From contig CALSCP010000352.1 in assembly GCA_943704425.1 (NCBI GenBank), forward strand, positions 1 through 23,618: DNA of 23,618 nucleotides, in the 5' to 3' direction. Position 1 is the first letter of the stretch. Each line of letters starts with the position of its first letter. A program made the position numbers and the translations under genes. The stretch is from Ministeria vibrans ATCC 50519. Lineage: Eukaryota > Opisthokonta > Filasterea. Below the pieces are notes generated by a model. It saw only the letters and a list, made by a program, of their open reading frames with translations, had not been told where the DNA came from and searched no databases. This document shows, piece after piece, positions 13,020-19,283 of the stretch.

Positions 13020-13114
13020 TTTTTGTCTTTTTAGTTTGCTTCAGTCGCGCGATGACTCGCCGCTCAACTCTCCTCGCCGTCTTACCTTTGGTCGTGATCC
13101 GTTTGATGACAGTC
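145..13114 (+). CDS. Giant modular adhesion-type GPCR (beta-propeller/EGF ectodomain, GAIN-GPS, 7TM), 5' partial
   Basis: This is a cell-surface receptor whose repeated extracellular modules probably bind a ligand or another cell, joined by a self-cleaving GAIN domain to a seven-helix signalling domain. Exons inferred from GT..AG sites and frame are 145-227, 293-1625, 2139-2215, 2267-3653, 3723-3805, 3912-5277, 5342-5424, 6010-7501, 7668-7756, 7835-9439, 9502-12925 and 13035-13114. Every exon length fits its phases, giving about 3,670 codons through exon 11. The first exon starts in phase 2, so the signal peptide and earlier modules lie upstream of the window. SBBP-like propeller blades alternate with EGF domains. 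GAIN is about 10405-11325, the GPS is at 11185-11310 and the 7TM is about 11340-12117. The 3' end is uncertain: without splicing at 12926 the frame stops at 12963-12965, whereas exon 12 leaves an open donor at 13115. A multi-gene reading is unlikely because the phases chain without exception. Confidence 0.8.
1626..2138 (+). repeat. Intron filled with CT tract and TTGAACTCTCTCTC minisatellite
   Basis: The 513-nt intron between receptor exons 2 and 3 starts GTACGA and ends CCCATAG. CT-rich sequence begins near 1680. From about 1776 to 2125 the unit TTGAACTCTCTCTC (14 bp, with 8- to 20-bp variants) is repeated more than 20 times. The frames open through it on either strand are low-complexity (Ser/Leu sense, Arg/Glu antisense) and are not genes. 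Confidence 0.9.
2139..3653 (+). other. Receptor module 2: propeller blades and one EGF
   Basis: The short exon 2139-2215 (phase 2 to 1, 25 whole codons) is joined over a 51-nt intron to 2267-3653. The long exon shows blade signatures of the SBBP type: QSSYAAGMTSGNLGG, then VGTLFVAGYTTGDFP, then HALYMAASE. An EGF domain with six cysteines (DSSPCFHYGVC start) is at about 3108-3210, followed by CGLCGVADC and the next blade FFAG. The donor at 3654 is GTAAGA. The acceptor at 2266 (TAATAG) has only a weak pyrimidine tract because the intron is A-rich, so this boundary is slightly less certain than the others. Confidence 0.75.
3723..5277 (+). other. Receptor module 3: propeller blades and one EGF
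   Basis: The short exon 3723-3805 (phase 2 to 1) and long exon 3912-5277 (phase 1 to 2) repeat the module. The long exon opens SNNGGVDGYILLLNP and continues with YVYAVGDTLGDLGG and GFVFVALTSSGGFPQFG blades. A textbook EGF domain (SSNPCLNGGTC, then CVCSASHTGALC) lies at about 4742-4846. The closing segment carries the VFFAASV blade. The donor at 5278 is GTAAGC and the acceptor before 3912 has a long T-rich tract. The similarity to module 4 (GDLGG/GNLGG, AVDTLSG/AVDSRTG) is strong enough to call duplication. Confidence 0.78.
5342..7501 (+). other. Receptor module 4: propeller blades and two EGF domains
   Basis: The short exon 5342-5424 is separated from the long exon 6010-7501 by a 585-nt repeat-filled intron. 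The long exon carries blades (YYYVTGTTTGNLGG, GLIFVVGSSYGDYPDFG) and then two adjacent EGF-like domains at about 6835-6945 and 6946-7052, where modules 1-3 have one. The extra EGF and the longer exon (496 whole codons against 443-461) show that modules diverge in EGF number. The donor at 7502 is GTAAGC, immediately before an ATT/GTT microsatellite. Confidence 0.78.
5425..6009 (+). repeat. Intron with CT tract, TA microsatellite and TTGAACTC minisatellite
   Basis: The 585-nt intron between receptor exons 7 and 8 runs from GTACGT to TTTAG. It contains CT-rich sequence from about 5490, a TA dinucleotide run at 5551-5571, a CT run, and variable-length TTGAACTC units from about 5634 to 5970. Three near-identical blocks of about 33 bp with a CTCTCCTGAA variant stand between 5860 and 5955, showing a second-level tandem duplication. 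Confidence 0.9.
7517..7648 (+). repeat. Compound ATT/GTT trinucleotide microsatellite
   Basis: About 27 ATT units are followed by seven GTT units and then seven or more ATT units, inside the 166-nt intron between receptor exons 8 and 9 (7502-7667). All frames are homopolymeric (poly-Ile, poly-Asn), so no coding role is inferred. Confidence 0.95.
7668..9439 (+). other. Receptor module 5: propeller blades, two EGF domains, fused short segment
   Basis: The short exon 7668-7756 (phase 2 to 1) joins the long exon 7835-9439. Blades include FAYAAGTTRGDLGG and GLIFVGGHSNGAFPAFG. Two EGF-like domains lie at about 8686-8790 and 8791-8910. Unlike the earlier long exons it ends in phase 1, because the segment normally encoded by the following short exon (ending SKLVYVFINSN) is continuous with it. 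This is best explained by loss of one intron in this copy. The donor at 9440 is GTATGA. Confidence 0.75.
9502..10404 (+). other. Receptor module 6: membrane-proximal propeller with short EGF-like domain
   Basis: The first part of the large exon 9502-12925 encodes the last propeller. Blades include SVYMLGTSNGPLDDLP and GAVYVIGTSSGSF, the clearest match in the window to bacterial SBBP repeats (GTSSDDEAGDIAVDP). One compact cysteine-rich EGF-like element lies at about 10315-10395. The exon continues without interruption into the GAIN domain, so this module has no downstream intron, unlike modules 1-5. Confidence 0.75.
10405..12150 (+). other. GAIN domain, GPS cleavage site and adhesion-class 7TM region
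   Basis: A helical, Ala/Thr-rich GAIN subdomain A (about 10405-10800) is followed by beta-rich subdomain B. The GPS has both tryptophans (VAWNLTSREW) and four cysteines, ending CECTHMTNFAVVF. Family knowledge places autoproteolysis in H-x-T between Met and Thr (codons 11289-11291 and 11292-11294), leaving a tethered agonist starting TNFAVVF. Seven hydrophobic segments follow at about 11344-11424, 11440-11505, 11548-11637, 11670-11745, 11836-11904, 11955-12036 and 12046-12117. Adhesion-class marks include the TM3 cysteine with LLHYAMLVQF, the ECL2 cysteine in TVFCFVP, TM6 VLLGVTWLCAF and TM7 CNGLLGVFLF. The tail from 12150 is Ser/Arg-rich and low complexity. Confidence 0.88.
12926..13034 (+). 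repeat. Putative last visible receptor intron with ATT microsatellite
   Basis: GTACGA at 12926 and TTTTTAG ending at 13034 bound a 109-nt segment containing about 16 ATT units (12967-13017). Splicing it out joins two phase-2 ends and continues the Ser/Arg-rich tail (SPLNSPRRLTFG). If it is retained, translation stops at 12963. Confidence 0.6.
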
Positions 13115-13163
13115 GTAAGATGATGTTCTCTCTCACCTACTTTGTATTGCGTGTATTGTGTTC

Positions 13164-13230
13164 TCTCTCTCTCTCTCCACTAAAATTTGTTTTTCTTTCT
13201 TTCTCCTCTCTCTCTCTCTCTCTCTCTCTT

Positions 13231-13320
<90 letters not shown>
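13164..13320 (+). repeat. Long CT microsatellite between receptor and POLE2 fragment
   Basis: A nearly pure CT tract with a few TTTC breaks and about 80 bp of unbroken CT before 13320. It separates the last receptor exon from the first POLE2 exon and ends 10 nt before a canonical TTTTACAG acceptor. Tracts of this length are a common place for assemblies to collapse or misjoin. Confidence 0.95.
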
Positions 13321-13323
<3 letters not shown>

Positions 13324-13330
13324 TTTACAG

Positions 13331-13877
13331 CGTACAGTACTGTACGCAGGAAATTGTCGTGTTTGCGAATGACACTCTCAATAAACTCCGTCGCAATGTT
13401 GTGCTGGCGCCCAGCGAGCAGGAACCAGACATCACCAAACACGTACTCGTTGCTCTTTTTCTCTCGCCTACTTTCTTTTGACCTGTGCCGCGCTTCCTTA
13501 GATGGTCAAGACGCTGATTGATCAAGGATCCCTCTCACCACTGTCGCTCCATTCTCAACCGGTGTTCTGGGCACACGCGCACGCACTACAGCTGTACCCC
13601 ATTCCGGACGTGGTAAGAACAATGCCGAGAGAAAATGTCTTTGTGTGTTTTCATGCGCTCATTCAAATGCGTTGCATCTCATTGTTTACATTTACGTGCC
13701 TCTCTCACACTCTGCCTCTCTTCCCAGCTGCTCCTCGCGTGTCCCGGCGAGCCCTTTCACGTTGACTACGAGGGCTGCACTGCCTGCAGTCCCGGCCCCT
13801 TTGACACCACCGGTCAATTTCAAGTCTATTCACCTGCTTCCCGTGAGATCGAGTCCAGCCAAGTTGATCTTGCATAA
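13331..13877 (+). CDS. POLE2: DNA polymerase epsilon subunit 2 (B subunit), C-terminal three exons only
   Basis: POLE2 is the non-catalytic B subunit of the leading-strand replicative polymerase, acting in the nucleus with POLE, POLE3 and POLE4. Exons are 13331-13442 (phase 2 entry), 13502-13612 and 13728-13877, stop TAA at 13875. They encode about 123 residues with family landmarks in order: VQYCTQEIVVF, HMVKTLIDQGSLSPL, PVFWAHAHALQLYPIPDVLLL, the cysteine pair GCTACSPG.F and the C-terminal FQVYSPASREIESSQ. These match the end of the human protein nearly without gaps. The remaining roughly 400 N-terminal residues (OB fold and most of the inactive phosphoesterase domain) are absent: directly upstream is a CT tract and then receptor sequence. 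It is either a 3' fragment joined by misassembly or a truncated copy. Confidence 0.9.
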
Positions 13878-14030
13878 GACGCAATCCCCTCCCCCAATTA
13901 CGATGTACAAATTTGCTAATTCACTTTTTTTTTTTTATCAATGGTTCAAGATAATAATAATAATAATAATAATAATAGTAATAACAGTAATAATAGTACT
14001 AATAGTAATAATAATTGTACAATAATACTC
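13878..14030. repeat. Convergent intergenic spacer with AAT microsatellite
   Basis: This 153-bp spacer separates the stop codons of the POLE2 fragment (+) and the NT5DC gene (-). It holds a T run near 13926 and an AAT repeat from about 13951 to 14013. Both 3' UTRs must lie in or overlap it. No classic AATAAA was seen for POLE2. Confidence 0.85.
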
Positions 14031-14795
14031 TCACAAATTACGCATGGGCGACCGTTCGTGTGGGAGAAACGTCCGTGCAGGTAAAAACACATGGTTCGTG
14101 GAAAACCGGGCGAGATTGGTCACGTCGCTCATGTACATGTCAGCAGTACGGCTCAGTCGATGCGCAAAGTACGACTGGTTCTGTACAATCAACACACACA
14201 CAGAGACAGAGAGACATAGAGACATAGAGACAGAGAGACATAGAGACAGAGACAGAGACAGAGAGAGAGACAGGCCGAGGGTAAGATTGTACGATAGGGG
14301 TATGTTGTTTTTTGTGTTGCTTTTACGTAGTGTGTTCGGAAGACAGAGCCAAACTGTTTGTTAAATTGTCCTTTGAGTTTTGCCTGAGTTTCCTTTCGAT
14401 CATTCAGCAACTACACACGCAAGGCAAGGGGGGGAAGAAAAAAAATGAACATATTTTAGTTCAAGTCAGAAGTGAAATACACGGACCGATTCAAAGAAGA
14501 CTCTGTTCAAGTGCAGCTCATCGTGCGAGAGTTGATGGTAGACACTGGCTCGAGCATCGCTGGTGACCTGTGCGCTCTTCATTGCGCGTTGTACGTCAAT
14601 GAGCCAGCGCAGTTGCTGCTGGTACTCCAATCGATTCATCTGTGTCACTTCATCGCTCACTTCCCGGATGATCGCCCCAGTCCGCCATCCCTGAGACACG
14701 CAACATATCACTGAGTGAGCGAGTCATACGGATTTAAAAATTGAAGCAACACTCACAGAACACAAATATAAGTAATAATAATAATAATAATAATA

Positions 14796-14852
<57 letters not shown>

Positions 14853-14859
14853 GTTATTC

Positions 14860-14890
<31 letters not shown>

Positions 14891-17448
14891 ATTATTATTG
14901 TTATTCTTATTATTATTATTGGTATTCTTATTATTATTATTGTTATTATTATTATAATTTATTTTTATTATTATTATTATTAACACAATAATATTATAAT
15001 AATTATATTATTTTGTCAACCAGTGCCACAATCACTCTCAGTGAGTGACGTGTATCATACACGTCACATCTCACACTCATTCAATCTACCAGTGATATGC
15101 CCACTTGGCAAACCACCTCAATATACACTATAATGCATCAAACGTTACTCTTATCGTACGAGTGTTAACGAGGGCTCGTGAAGATCGGTGAAGATCTGAT
15201 CGCCAATGTAGAGCACATGTGAGTTGGGCATTTCGTTCCATTTCGTCAGAAGCATCAAATCCCGACTGTTTCCATTTGCATACACTAAAAATCAACAAGA
15301 AAAAAATATCACAACAATAAACGAACCCAAAATGAAACCCAAAATGAAACCCAAAATGAAACGGAAAAAAGGAAAATATTATCATGACAGTAAATCAACA
15401 GTCTCGAAACAAACGCGAGAAAAGTAGAGAATAGAACACAAAAAACACCAAAACTATAAGAGAGGATTACCGTTGTTTTTCTTAATTTCAGTGACGGTGC
15501 TCCATTTGAGTCTGGGACGATCCGCTCTCGAGATGTCCAGTTGGCGAAAATACCGCGCACTCTCGTCAGATCGAAAGAACTTCGGTTTTTCCGCTGAATA
15601 ACCACATTCAAAAAGAAGAATTATTGGCGATCAATAGATGAACAAGGGCTACAAATCGTAGCTGAAGATGATTATAATGAAAGAACACCAAAAAATTAAT
15701 AAACAAGAAATTCTATTAAGAACGAGTAAACACAATCAGAAACAGAAAATGTGTCATACAAAAACGCTCAAAAATGTAGTACCGTCAACAATAACAACGT
15801 CAAAGAGATCGCGCCAGTCTGAGCCCACGATGGCACTCATTCCGCTGTTCACAAACCCAAACGGTGAATTCGTCAACAGAAACGTCTTTTTCCCTCTCTT
15901 TCCGACCTACAATATTTATTGTTATTATAATATTCTTCTTCTCTTATTGTAATTCTTATTATTATTCGTATTATTATTATTACTTCTTCGAGAAACGCTC
16001 TGAGTTTTTTGTTTGGGTTTAGGAATCTGAAAAAATGGACAGTTTACAAAAAAGAAAAAAAAATATTAATATTATGTGACTAACCGGTCGTAATCGCTCA
16101 TAATCTCGCTGTGAATAAGATGATCAGAATGGAGCTACAGATGGAAGAGACAAAGGAAACAGGGAGTGAGAGTGAGTGAAAAAAAACATGGTTCCCATAT
16201 TGAGGGTGTCCTGAACTTTCAGTCGTGTTTCAAGGTTATATTTGTCATTAGGCTGAGTATTACACTTTGCAGTATAAAGGGTGAGGGTTAGGGTACAGCT
16301 GATACCTCGTTCATGACCCGCTTGACATCCCAAAAGATGGCAGCGGGAGCAAAGCGGACAGAATTGGAAGAGAAGTACTCGACCAAATTCGCCAGAAGGC
16401 ACGCTTCGGGAAGAGAGAACAGATCTGATAGGGATTTCATATGTCCTTCCATGTACTAAAAAACTTTAAAATTAAAAACAAAAAACAATACTCTTAAGAG
16501 TGATGTGAACGTACTTCTTTGGGAATGTGGCGCCCGTTGTAGAAGCGCGTAACGTCATCTTTGGGTACGGGTTTGCGACCACAGTAGACGGTGTCGGATT
16601 GAACCTTGTGGAAGGCATCGATCTTCATGAGAAGTCCCTTGGACGTGTCGTAGTGCAGGCCGCGGATGGCAAACGACGGATCGTACGGGATGTCTCTCAA
16701 CTCGTCCGGAAACTGAATGAATCAGAGAGAGAGAGTGAGAGAGAGAGAGAGTGAGAGAGAGAGAGAGAGTGAGTGAGAGAGAAGGGAGGGAGGGAGAAAG
16801 AACAAAGTGATAGAAAGAGAGAGGAGGGAGGGAGAACAAAGCGATAGAGAGAGAGAATAAAAAGAGAAAAAGAAAACAAAGTGATGAGAGAGGAGGGAAA
16901 GAAAGAGAGATTCTTCTTTTGTTTTCTTGTCCCAGCTTTACCATGTATTTAGAGACAAGACGGTCAACGGCCATGTTGTAGAGAGCCGATGCGAGTTCGT
17001 CGGTGTAGCTCGCGAGGGTGTACTAAGAAATGATTGACAATGTCATAAGAATGATAAAAGTATCGTAATGATAAGACGTATTATATTCGATTTGTTGTTA
17101 CGTCGTAATCAAAGCCAATAATGTCTATTTTGCCCATGTCCAATTCGTTGGACACAAACACGTCGTTTGGATCGATGGGAACCGTTGAAATGCGTTTGTG
17201 GGTAACTGAGTGAGAGAGAGAGAGAGAGAGAGTCAAAATTGAGTCAGACTCAGTCTCTGCGTTGCTCGCGTTCGGTCCAACGTACAGACACTCTCGTGCG
17301 CCTCATCCAAGAATCGCTTGATCTGGCCTATCCTGGCAGCGGAGGTGGACACAGGCAGTGCCTGTGAGAAGGCGTGCGAGGTCGACGAAAACGACATGGC
17401 GAGCAGCGACGGAAAGCGGCCGACGGAATGGCGGAGCGCGCCCAACAT
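14031..17448 (-). CDS. HAD-superfamily 5'-nucleotidase, NT5DC2/NT5DC3 type
   Basis: This is a HAD phosphohydrolase of the cytosolic-nucleotidase-II/NT5DC family, acting on nucleoside monophosphates by homology. Thirteen exons (5' to 3'): 17448-17292, 17205-17102, 17022-16942, 16712-16515, 16455-16306, 16134-16085, 16026-15984, 15906-15783, 15593-15471, 15284-15160, 14690-14481, 14383-14327 and 14180-14031, giving about 523 residues, the usual family length. Motif I is GFDYDYT, motif [10 protein letters not shown], the motif III lysine is in AEKPKFF, and motif IV is [11 protein letters not shown]. Other landmarks are [45 protein letters not shown] and ADMYMSDV. The N-terminus ([20 protein letters not shown]) is basic and Ser-rich like a mitochondrial presequence. 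The exon 11 donor and exon 11 acceptor are the least certain boundaries. Confidence 0.93.
14190..14276 (-). repeat. GACAGA/GACATA purine repeat in last NT5DC intron
   Basis: On the + strand this is a run of GAGACA, GACATA and GACAGA units. On the sense (-) strand it is a TCTGTC/TATGTC pyrimidine tract, and with CA repeats it leads into the TTGTACAG acceptor of the final exon. Confidence 0.9.
14691..15159 (-). repeat. Largest NT5DC intron: ATT microsatellite block and a palindrome
   Basis: This 469-nt intron runs, on the - strand, from GTACGA to GTCTCAG. Between 14773 and 14985 it is almost entirely ATT/AAT repeats with occasional GTT and CTT units. The rest holds a near-perfect palindrome at 15045-15067. 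No coding exon was found, although the protein would lose two residues relative to animal homologues across this junction (TL then GW). Confidence 0.85.
15045..15067. other. 23-bp perfect palindrome within NT5DC intron
   Basis: The 10-bp arms GTGACGTGTA and TACACGTCAC flank a 3-bp centre, with weaker symmetry beyond (GAGT on the left, CACATCTCACTC-like on the right). The arms contain TGACG/CGTCA half-sites of the kind bZIP factors bind, which is suggestive only. Confidence 0.5.
16713..16941 (-). repeat. NT5DC intron dominated by GA/CT repeats
   Basis: The 229-nt intron between exons 3 and 4 is GA-rich on the + strand from about 16725 to 16910 (GAGAGAGT, GGGAGGGA and GTGATAGAGA units), so it is a continuous pyrimidine tract on the sense strand. 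Its sense-strand ends are GTAAAG and ATTCAG. Confidence 0.9.
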
Positions 17449-17650
17449 TGGTGCCTGGATGGTGCTGACTGGTCGATGGTGAGGCGGGACTCGAGAGAAA
17501 GGCGGAAAGTGAAAAAAAAAATTAAGTGACTAAATTTTCAACACAGCCTCAAGTCAGTCAACTCAGTGAAGTTAGTCAAGTGTCAAATGACAAGACGTGT
17601 CAATTGCCATGTGTATTTGGTTTTGAGTGAAGAATAAGCATAATAATTAT

Positions 17651-17660
17651 TTTATTTATT
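17651..17660 (-). terminator. Polyadenylation signal of TMEM216
   Basis: Two overlapping AATAAA hexamers on the - strand (AATAAATAAA) begin about 20 nt after the TMEM216 stop codon, in the spacer before the NT5DC gene. Confidence 0.6.
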
Positions 17661-17680
17661 ATGATACAAAAATTTAAAAA

Positions 17681-18173
17681 TCATCGACTGGGCGAAAATT
17701 GTGCATACTGCACAAAAGTAACGAGAGTGAAGATGGAGAGTATTACCTCCAGCCCAAGCAGCACGAGCCCAATGATGCACAGAACATATTCAAGTTGGAG
17801 ACTACGGCTCGTGCGACACATGAAACATCATTAAAAATTGTTGATAGTAAGATGTGTCAATTTGTGTCAAAACTTACACATAGGTTTGCCAGAGCAAATA
17901 AAACAGATAGCACACGCATGTGCCAATGGCGAGAAGCAACCCGCTTAGCAGGGGTATTTTACGCTCGGTAAGGTTGCCTTTGGAGGTGAGAAACAGTCGT
18001 ATGCTCTCAATGAGAGCAAAGACAAAGAGGAGGAAGATTTCCGCTCCCAAACTTGCTGCTTTGTAGGGAAATACACTGCCTTTGTAGATGAAGCACAGCA
18101 TCTCAACGAGCCAGTAGAGTGCAAACCACCAGGTGTTGAAGTAAACGAGCATTTGGAGCGGCAGCGAGGCCAT
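17681..18173 (-). CDS. TMEM216: Transmembrane protein 216 (ciliary transition-zone protein)
   Basis: TMEM216 is a tetraspan-like protein of the ciliary transition zone (MKS/Tectonic module). Two exons, 18173-17878 and 17801-17681, encode 138 residues against about 145 in human. Landmarks are LPLQMLVYFNTWWF (family xxLxxLxFLNGWY), FIYKGSVFPY, LIESIRLFLTSKGNLTERK (family IRLFFGTKGNLCQRKMPL) and a final QLEYVLCIIGLVLLGLEVI. Four hydrophobic segments are visible. The intron is phase 2 (GTAAGT). The ATG at 18173 directly follows a CAG, so an upstream exon may be spliced to it. Sense-strand AATAAATAAA lies about 25 bp past the stop (17651-17660). Confidence 0.92.
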
Positions 18174-18599
18174 CTGTGTCGGCAGAAAAGGAGGATGCGA
18201 ATGTTTGATTAGGTGCACTCCGACCAGCGAAAGACGGCTATCAGACACATCTCACCACAACACCCGCACGTCCTGGGCAAGCAGCATCAGCGGCAAACAT
18301 AATACAGAAGAGCGAAGTTAGTGGGCTCTCGAAGGACACACTCACACGTCGAGACACACACAACTGTACCGGCCATGGAGACAACAGCAAAATAAATGAG
18401 TAAAATGAATACAAAATTAACAATGACTTGAACGTGTTCATGAGTGCGCTATACCTTTCCACACTATGGTGTTTTCATTGTAAGTTATGTTATTTGACGT
18501 GGTTCGATTTAGAACCAATGGAGAGAAGAACTCTAAGTGGAAACTTCATTGAATACTTTGGCTGAATAATTAATAATAAACTCATGAAAAGTTTAGGTA
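18174..18599 (-). other. Spacer upstream of TMEM216 with a possible 5' exon
   Basis: About 425 bp separate TMEM216 from DUF4291. On the - strand an ATG at 18441 opens 24 codons of signal-peptide-like sequence (MNTFKSLLILYSFYSFILLL) ending at a GTACAG donor after 18370. This donor is phase 0, compatible with the CAG acceptor directly before the TMEM216 ATG. It could be a 5' exon or simply untranslated sequence. Nothing else recognisable was found. Confidence 0.3.
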
Positions 18600-19148
18600 T
18601 TAGGGATACACCCTCTCGACTGGCATGCTTCTTGCCTCGGGCTGAAGCTGATACTCATTATGAACGCGCTCAGAAATGTCCTCGATCGACAAGATCCCTT
18701 CGAGATAATCATGGACAGCTGAGTTGCGTAACCCGATCTGGATCGCACGACGATTATCGAGCTTCCGATCGGCTGCATCGTACTCGGGATCCCACTGTAT
18801 GACGACAGGTGCGTCGCGAGTGCCGCCTGTGCTCGAGGGAACGCCAATTCCAACGATTGCATCAAAGGTCGAGCGACGAATAGAAATCGCCAAGACACAC
18901 TCCTGACCGGCTTTGTGGGCCCAGCCGGACCGGTGCATCATCCACAAGAAGCTCGGCTTGATCCAAGTCATGCGGTCGCGTGAGAAGCGCGGACAGGCGT
19001 CGAGGCGTTGATCGCGCACTGCCGCAGACGCAATGTCCCGCGCATACGCCTGGTACACGACCACCGCGTCGTCGTCGAACTGCGCTACCACAGCGCACCC
19101 TGTCACTTCAACGCGCCTGTTGCACCGCTCCCATTCAAGAGTCACCAT
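18600..19148 (-). CDS. DUF4291 family protein
   Basis: An intronless gene of 182 residues. DUF4291 is a conserved family best known from bacteria, with some eukaryotic members; its biochemical function is not known to me. Diagnostic blocks are DDDAVVVYQAYARDIA, RDRMTWIKPSFLWMMHRSGW, GQECVLAI, VIQWDPEYD, RAIQIGLRN and, near the end, SIEDI then a C-terminal VERVYP. The start was set at 19148 (MVTLEW), the nearest ATG before conserved sequence. An in-frame ATG at 19244 would add 32 residues that are hydrophobic and unlike the family. It is divergent from the KHA-like gene across about 135 bp, suggesting a shared promoter. The lack of introns beside intron-rich neighbours could reflect transfer from bacteria. 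Confidence 0.9.
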   Translation of the reverse strand: MVTLEWERCNRRVEVTGCAVVAQFDDDAVVVYQAYARDIASAAVRDQRLDACPRFSRDRMTWIKPSFLWMMHRSGWAHKAGQECVLAISIRRSTFDAIVGIGVPSSTGGTRDAPVVIQWDPEYDAADRKLDNRRAIQIGLRNSAVHDYLEGILSIEDISERVHNEYQLQPEARSMPVERVYP

Positions 19149-19283
19149 GTGTGTTGTGAGCGCGAGGAGACGAAAGAGACAAACGAAATGATTAATGAAT
19201 TTCAAATATTCCTTCGTGTTGCGTATTTTCAAACGAAAAGACATTAAACTAATAAACTTACATTCATTCTTCAGTTTTCAGCA
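19149..19283. promoter_or_regulatory. Divergent promoter region between DUF4291 and the KHA-like gene
   Basis: This 135-bp AT-rich spacer lies between two start codons pointing outward. No clear TATA or initiator motif was recognised, so the call rests on gene orientation only. If DUF4291 starts at 19244 the spacer shrinks to about 39 bp. Confidence 0.4.

Noticed and set aside
12694-13521. Open frame running from the receptor tail region through the CT tract
   Set aside because: Mostly out of frame with the receptor; Leu/Ser low complexity; only 13035-13114 of it looks like a real exon.
16285-16298. Telomere-like GAGGGTTAGGGTA
   Set aside because: Fewer than two full TTAGGG units inside an NT5DC intron; too short to be an interstitial telomere.
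18600-19244. Longer DUF4291 start at 19244
   Set aside because: The extra 32 residues are hydrophobic and unlike the family; kept only as an alternative.
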